From: Rhodospirillales bacterium
GTDB lineage: Bacteria > Pseudomonadota > Alphaproteobacteria > Rhodospirillales > Magnetospirillaceae
NCBI GenBank assembly: GCA_014379805.1
Contig: JACMLB010000124.1
Coordinates: 1-38,922 of the forward strand
Direction of reading: 5' to 3'
Length of the DNA stretch: 38,922 bases
Part shown: positions 35,867-38,922 of the stretch, piece by piece
How positions within the stretch are numbered: the stretch's first letter is position 1
Layout: each line of letters starts with the position of its first letter
Notes under the pieces: generated by a model
What the model was told of the DNA's origin: nothing
Databases searched by the model: none
What the model saw: only the letters and a program-made list of their open reading frames with translations
Translations under genes and position numbers: made by a program

Positions 35867-36151
35867 ATGGAAAGCCGCGAGATGTTCGACGAGATCAATG
35901 CCCTGGTTGGCGCCGTCGCCAAGGCGCTGAACACCAGCGAGATGGACGTGATCACCGCCATCGAGGAAGGCCGTTTGGCCATGGAGCTGCTGACCGACGA
36001 AGAAGGCCGCAACTTCATCGCCGTGGATCACGAGGGCAAGGCCGTCCGCGTCTATCCCGGCGCCATCTACCGCCAGGGCGATGAGCCGGAAGCTGCGGCT
36101 GAGGAAGAAGATTGCGGCAGCGGCCATGGTGGTTGCGGCTGCGGGCACTGA
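35867..36151 (+). CDS. Small acidic protein with Cys/His-rich tail
   Basis: A 94-residue protein of unknown function. The N-terminal 70 residues look like a small alpha/beta domain (MFDEINALVGAVAKALN, then DVITAIEEGRLAMELL and FIAVDHEGKAVRVYPG). The acidic linker leads to CGSGHGGCGCGH, with three Cys and two His, a likely metal-binding tail. GGGAGAGG precedes the ATG at 35867. It is a single gene with no obvious partner; the following membrane protein starts 76 bases on. The length, RBS and composition support a real gene. The metal, if any, cannot be told. Confidence 0.78.
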   Translation: MESREMFDEINALVGAVAKALNTSEMDVITAIEEGRLAMELLTDEEGRNFIAVDHEGKAVRVYPGAIYRQGDEPEAAAEEEDCGSGHGGCGCGH

Positions 36152-36227
36152 TTAGCTGGCCCACCCCTTAAAACCTTCCGCGCGCCACCCTACCTCTTTA
36201 GCAGGGGGGCGCGTTGGAGGGCGTGCC

Positions 36228-37013
36228 ATGCACAGCACCATTCTATTCCAAGGTCAGCATGAGGTCCGCATCCGCACCATCACGGCGGAGCACCCCTGGA
36301 ACTGGCTATCGTCGGGCTGGCTGGATATGTGTTCTGAGCCCGGCATCAGTTATCTTTACGGCGCGGCGTTCACCCTGGTCGGCTTCGCCCTGCTGATCGG
36401 GCTGGAAAGCCTGGACGCCGGCTTTCTGATCCTGCCGCTGGTCTTCGGCTTCGTCCTTGTGGGGCCCGCGGTGGCGGTGGGCCTGTACGAGGTCAGCCGC
36501 CGGCTGGACCAGGGTATCCCCATGGATTTGGCCGACGCCCTGGGCGCCTTCCGCCGCAATCCGGGACAGATCGCCTTGGTCGGGCTTTTCCTGCTGGTGG
36601 CCTTTGTCGCCTGGGTGCGGCTGGCCATGCTGGAATTCATGCTGTTCTTCGGATCGGCGCCGCCATCGGTGGACCATCTGGTGGATGCGTTGTTCCTGTC
36701 GTCCTCTGCCGTGCCGTTCCTGATGGTGGGGGTGGTCACCGGGGCGGTGCTGGCGGCGGCTACCTTCGCCATGACCGCCATCGCCATTCCCATGCTGGTG
36801 GACCGCCCCGAATGCGACGCCATGACCGCCATGCTGACCAGCTTCGAGGCGGTGCGGCGCAATTGGCGGCCCATGACCCTGTGGGCGTTCCTGATCGCCT
36901 TTTTCACCATGTTCGGGCTGGCGCTGTTCTTCATCGGGCTGGTGGTTACCTTCCCGCTGATCGGCCATGCCAGTTGGCATGCCTATCGCGATCTGGTGGA
37001 GCGCGGGCACTGA
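36228..37013 (+). CDS. DUF2189-like integral membrane protein
   Basis: A 261-residue inner-membrane protein with about six hydrophobic segments: around residues 44-62, 64-83, 116-140, 160-190, 222-240 and 238-254. GPAVAVGLYEVSRRLDQG after the second segment and FEAVRRNWRPM before the last ones match the DUF2189 family (YP_DUF2189-like). The function of that family is unknown. GGAGGG precedes the ATG. A Sel1/peptidoglycan-binding gene follows 72 bases later, but nothing else links it to the glycosylation island. Confidence 0.82.
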   Translation: MHSTILFQGQHEVRIRTITAEHPWNWLSSGWLDMCSEPGISYLYGAAFTLVGFALLIGLESLDAGFLILPLVFGFVLVGPAVAVGLYEVSRRLDQGIPMDLADALGAFRRNPGQIALVGLFLLVAFVAWVRLAMLEFMLFFGSAPPSVDHLVDALFLSSSAVPFLMVGVVTGAVLAAATFAMTAIAIPMLVDRPECDAMTAMLTSFEAVRRNWRPMTLWAFLIAFFTMFGLALFFIGLVVTFPLIGHASWHAYRDLVERGH

Positions 37014-37085
37014 CCGTAGGGGCAGGGTGAAACCAAAGGGCGACGTCTCAACATAGCAGGCAGAACCCCTGTGGGAGGCGTCGCC

Positions 37086-37826
37086 ATGTTCCGCCCGCTC
37101 GCGCTTGCAGTCATTCTGGGCTGTGCCCTGGCGGCCCAGGCCCGCGCCGATTACGCCACCGGCGTGCGGTTCTGGGGCCATGGCGATTTCACTGGCGCCG
37201 CCCGCGAATTCCTGCCTGCCGCCCAAACCGGTGACGCGGAATCTCAATACATGATGGGCCGGTTGTATTCCCTGGGCGACGGCGTGCCCAAGGATTTCGT
37301 CCAGGCCTGGGTGTGGTTCGACCGCGCCGCCCGCCAGGGCCATTCCCTGGCCGCCGAGGCGCGTGAGAGCATGGCGCATATCCTGACCCCCGACCAACTG
37401 GCCCAGGCGCGTGGCGTGGCTCAGCCCGCACTGGCTCAAGCCCTCCCGTCCCAGCAGCGGATTGAGCAACCGTTGGAGGGACGGCAGGTGGTGCTGGTGC
37501 CGCGTCAGGGCGTGGTCGCGCAGCCTCGTCCGGCGCGCAATCCCGCCCGTCTGGCCGCGCCCGGCGCTACGGTGGAAGGCCGATTGTTGGCCTCGGGCGA
37601 TTTGACCGCGCGGCTGCGGCAGGTGCAGCGCTCGCTCATACGGGAAGGCTATTATGACGGCCCGGCGGACGGTGCGTTGACGGTCGCCACCCGAGACGCC
37701 ATCCGCCGCTATCAGCGCGATGTGGGCCTGCCGCAGACCGGTTTGCTCAACACCCCCATGGTCGAGCAATTGGCTCAGGACGATCAAATCCGCATAAGGT
37801 CCGATCAGCAGCAGGCGGCGCGATAA
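37086..37826 (+). CDS. Exported protein with Sel1 repeats and peptidoglycan-binding domain
   Basis: A 246-residue protein. A signal peptide (LALAVILGCALAAQARA, probable cleavage before Asp-Tyr-Ala) directs it to the periplasm. Residues about 25-95 hold Sel1-type TPRs (AESQYMMGRLYSLGDGVPKD, split by one helix). After a low-complexity linker, residues about 170-235 form a peptidoglycan-binding_1 domain (VQRSLIREGYYDGPADG to YQRDVGLPQTG). A cell-wall-associated scaffold or regulatory role is likely. The ATG at 37086 follows GGGAGG. An inverted repeat (37039-37045 with 37079-37085) brackets that site in the leader. Confidence 0.88.
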   Translation: MFRPLALAVILGCALAAQARADYATGVRFWGHGDFTGAAREFLPAAQTGDAESQYMMGRLYSLGDGVPKDFVQAWVWFDRAARQGHSLAAEARESMAHILTPDQLAQARGVAQPALAQALPSQQRIEQPLEGRQVVLVPRQGVVAQPRPARNPARLAAPGATVEGRLLASGDLTARLRQVQRSLIREGYYDGPADGALTVATRDAIRRYQRDVGLPQTGLLNTPMVEQLAQDDQIRIRSDQQQAAR

Positions 37827-37874
37827 GGGCTAAGGGGGCGTTGCTGTGGGGGGCGGCGTACCCAACTGCGGGGT

Positions 37875-38922
37875 ATGAACATTGCCGCCGCCGAGGACAG
37901 CCGCCCGGCCGCCCCCAAGCCACGCCTTGCCCAACCCGGCCGGAATTGCTGGCGCACCGCCCGTGCCGACCATTTTGGCGTGGTGGTGGACGGCGCCGAT
38001 TATTTCCGTGCGCTCAAGTATGCTCTGCTGGCGGCCAAGCGTTCCATCCTGATCATCGGCTGGGAGTTCGACAGCCGCACCGCCTTGGTGCGCGGCGAAC
38101 GAACATCCGAGCCCAACGAGATTGGTCCTTTGCTGGACCATATCGTCCGCACGCGGCCCGGCCTGCGCGCCCATGTGCTGATTTGGGACTCGGCCATGAT
38201 CTATGCCTTCAACCGGGAATTCGCCGGTATGGTCAAGATGGACTGGCTGACCCATCGCCGGCTGCGCTTCAAGCTGGACGACAGTCACCCAATCGCCAGT
38301 TCCCAGCACCAGAAAATCGTGGTGGTGGACGAGGTGCTGGCCTTCGTTGGCGGCTTCGACATCACCAGCCAGCGTTGGGACAGCCGCGACCATAAACCGC
38401 TGGACCCGTTGCGTAACGACCCGGCCTTCAGTGACTACCCGCCCTTCCACGACATCATGGCGGTGGTGACCGGCGAGGCCGCCTGTGCCTTGGCCGAGAT
38501 TGGCCGCGAACGGTGGCGCGTGGCCAGCGGCGAGGTGCTGAAAGTGCCGCGCCCCGGCGATGCCCAAGCCTTGTGGCCGCCCTTCCTGCCGGTGCTCATG
38601 CGCCGGGTGGATGTCGCCATTGCGCGCACCAGCCCGCCTTGGGACGGCACGCCGCCGGTGCGCGAGGTGGAACAGCTTTACATGGATATGATCGCCGCCG
38701 CCCGGCGTTTCATCTATGTGGAGAACCAGTATTTCGCCTCGCGCCGTATCGCCGAACTGCTGGCTGACCGCCTCGCCTGCGCCGATTGCCCCGAGATCGT
38801 GCTGATCAACCCCGGTGAGCCTGCAAGTCTGGTGGAGCGTTCCACCATGGGGGTGGCCCGCGCCCGGTTGGCCCGGCGCATGGCCGAAGCCGATGGCGGC
38901 GGTCGTCTGCGCATATATTACC
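37875..38922 (+). CDS. Phospholipase D family protein, 5' part (runs off window)
   Basis: The frame is open from ATG at 37875 to the window edge, about 349 residues. It begins with GADYFRALKYALLAAKRSILIIGWEFD, typical of bacterial phospholipase D. The first HKD motif is HQKIVVVDEVLAFVGGFD, with His and Lys followed four residues later by Asp. After it come DSRDHKPLD and FHDIMAVV. The second HKD motif should lie beyond the window. The N-terminus has no signal peptide. It may be a cytoplasmic or membrane-associated lipid hydrolase or transphosphatidylase. It starts 48 bases after the Sel1 gene. Confidence 0.88.
   Translation, partial: MNIAAAEDSRPAAPKPRLAQPGRNCWRTARADHFGVVVDGADYFRALKYALLAAKRSILIIGWEFDSRTALVRGERTSEPNEIGPLLDHIVRTRPGLRAHVLIWDSAMIYAFNREFAGMVKMDWLTHRRLRFKLDDSHPIASSQHQKIVVVDEVLAFVGGFDITSQRWDSRDHKPLDPLRNDPAFSDYPPFHDIMAVVTGEAACALAEIGRERWRVASGEVLKVPRPGDAQALWPPFLPVLMRRVDVAIARTSPPWDGTPPVREVEQLYMDMIAAARRFIYVENQYFASRRIAELLADRLACADCPEIVLINPGEPASLVERSTMGVARARLARRMAEADGGGRLRIYY

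Overview
The window looks like a flagellin and flagellin-glycosylation island of a GC-rich alphaproteobacterium. Rhodospirillales of the Magnetospirillum/Paramagnetospirillum type is the most likely host. This rests on short flagellins of about 285 residues, an alphaproteobacterial FlaF, a Maf-type flagellin glycosyltransferase beside TPR-glycosyltransferase proteins, and possible CtrA-like sites. The genus is inference; no rRNA or magnetosome gene is present to fix it.

Layout. (1) 1-4556: the end of an AMP-ligase-like gene without key catalytic residues, a TPR/GT9-like protein, and two tandem flagellins ending in a strong terminator. (2) 4665-9671: a dTDP-sugar block with rfbA and rfbB, a NeuD/PglD-type acyltransferase, a FabG-like reductase and a stand-alone acyl carrier protein (ACP), then a divergent DegT-family aminotransferase. 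(3) 9803-14151: flaF, a TPR protein with an altered OGT/SPINDLY-like domain, and maf. (4) 14161-19267 and 29949-32107: a complete predicted pseudaminic acid pathway (pseG, pseI, pseF, pseH; pseC, pseB). It is split by an inserted block. (5) 19276-29758: the inserted block. A leftward gene train encodes two reductases, a transketolase in two halves, a FabZ-like dehydratase, an AMP-ligase, LuxE-like and LuxC-like proteins, an ACP and a KAS III. A divergent pair encodes a third ACP and a radical SAM protein. (6) 32371-38922: an unknown helix-rich protein, an RTX metalloprotease whose ribosome binding site lies in a predicted hairpin, a small Cys/His-tailed protein, a DUF2189-like membrane protein, a Sel1/peptidoglycan-binding protein and a truncated phospholipase D family gene.

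How it fits together. PseB-C-H-G-I-F should make CMP-pseudaminic acid, which Maf would attach to the flagellins, perhaps helped by the TPR proteins. RfbA, RfbB and the aminotransferase would make a dTDP-amino-deoxy sugar. The unusual part is the ACP/KAS III/FabZ/AMP-ligase/LuxE/LuxC/split-transketolase/radical SAM cassette embedded in the island. It has the parts to build an acyl chain on a carrier, reduce it to an aldehyde and join it to a two-carbon ketol unit. I suggest it makes an unusual acyl or carbon-branched decoration of the flagellar sugar. That product is inference; the gene families and their order are read from the sequence.

No intergenic stretch exceeds 300 bases. No tRNA, rRNA, CRISPR array or complete insertion sequence was seen.
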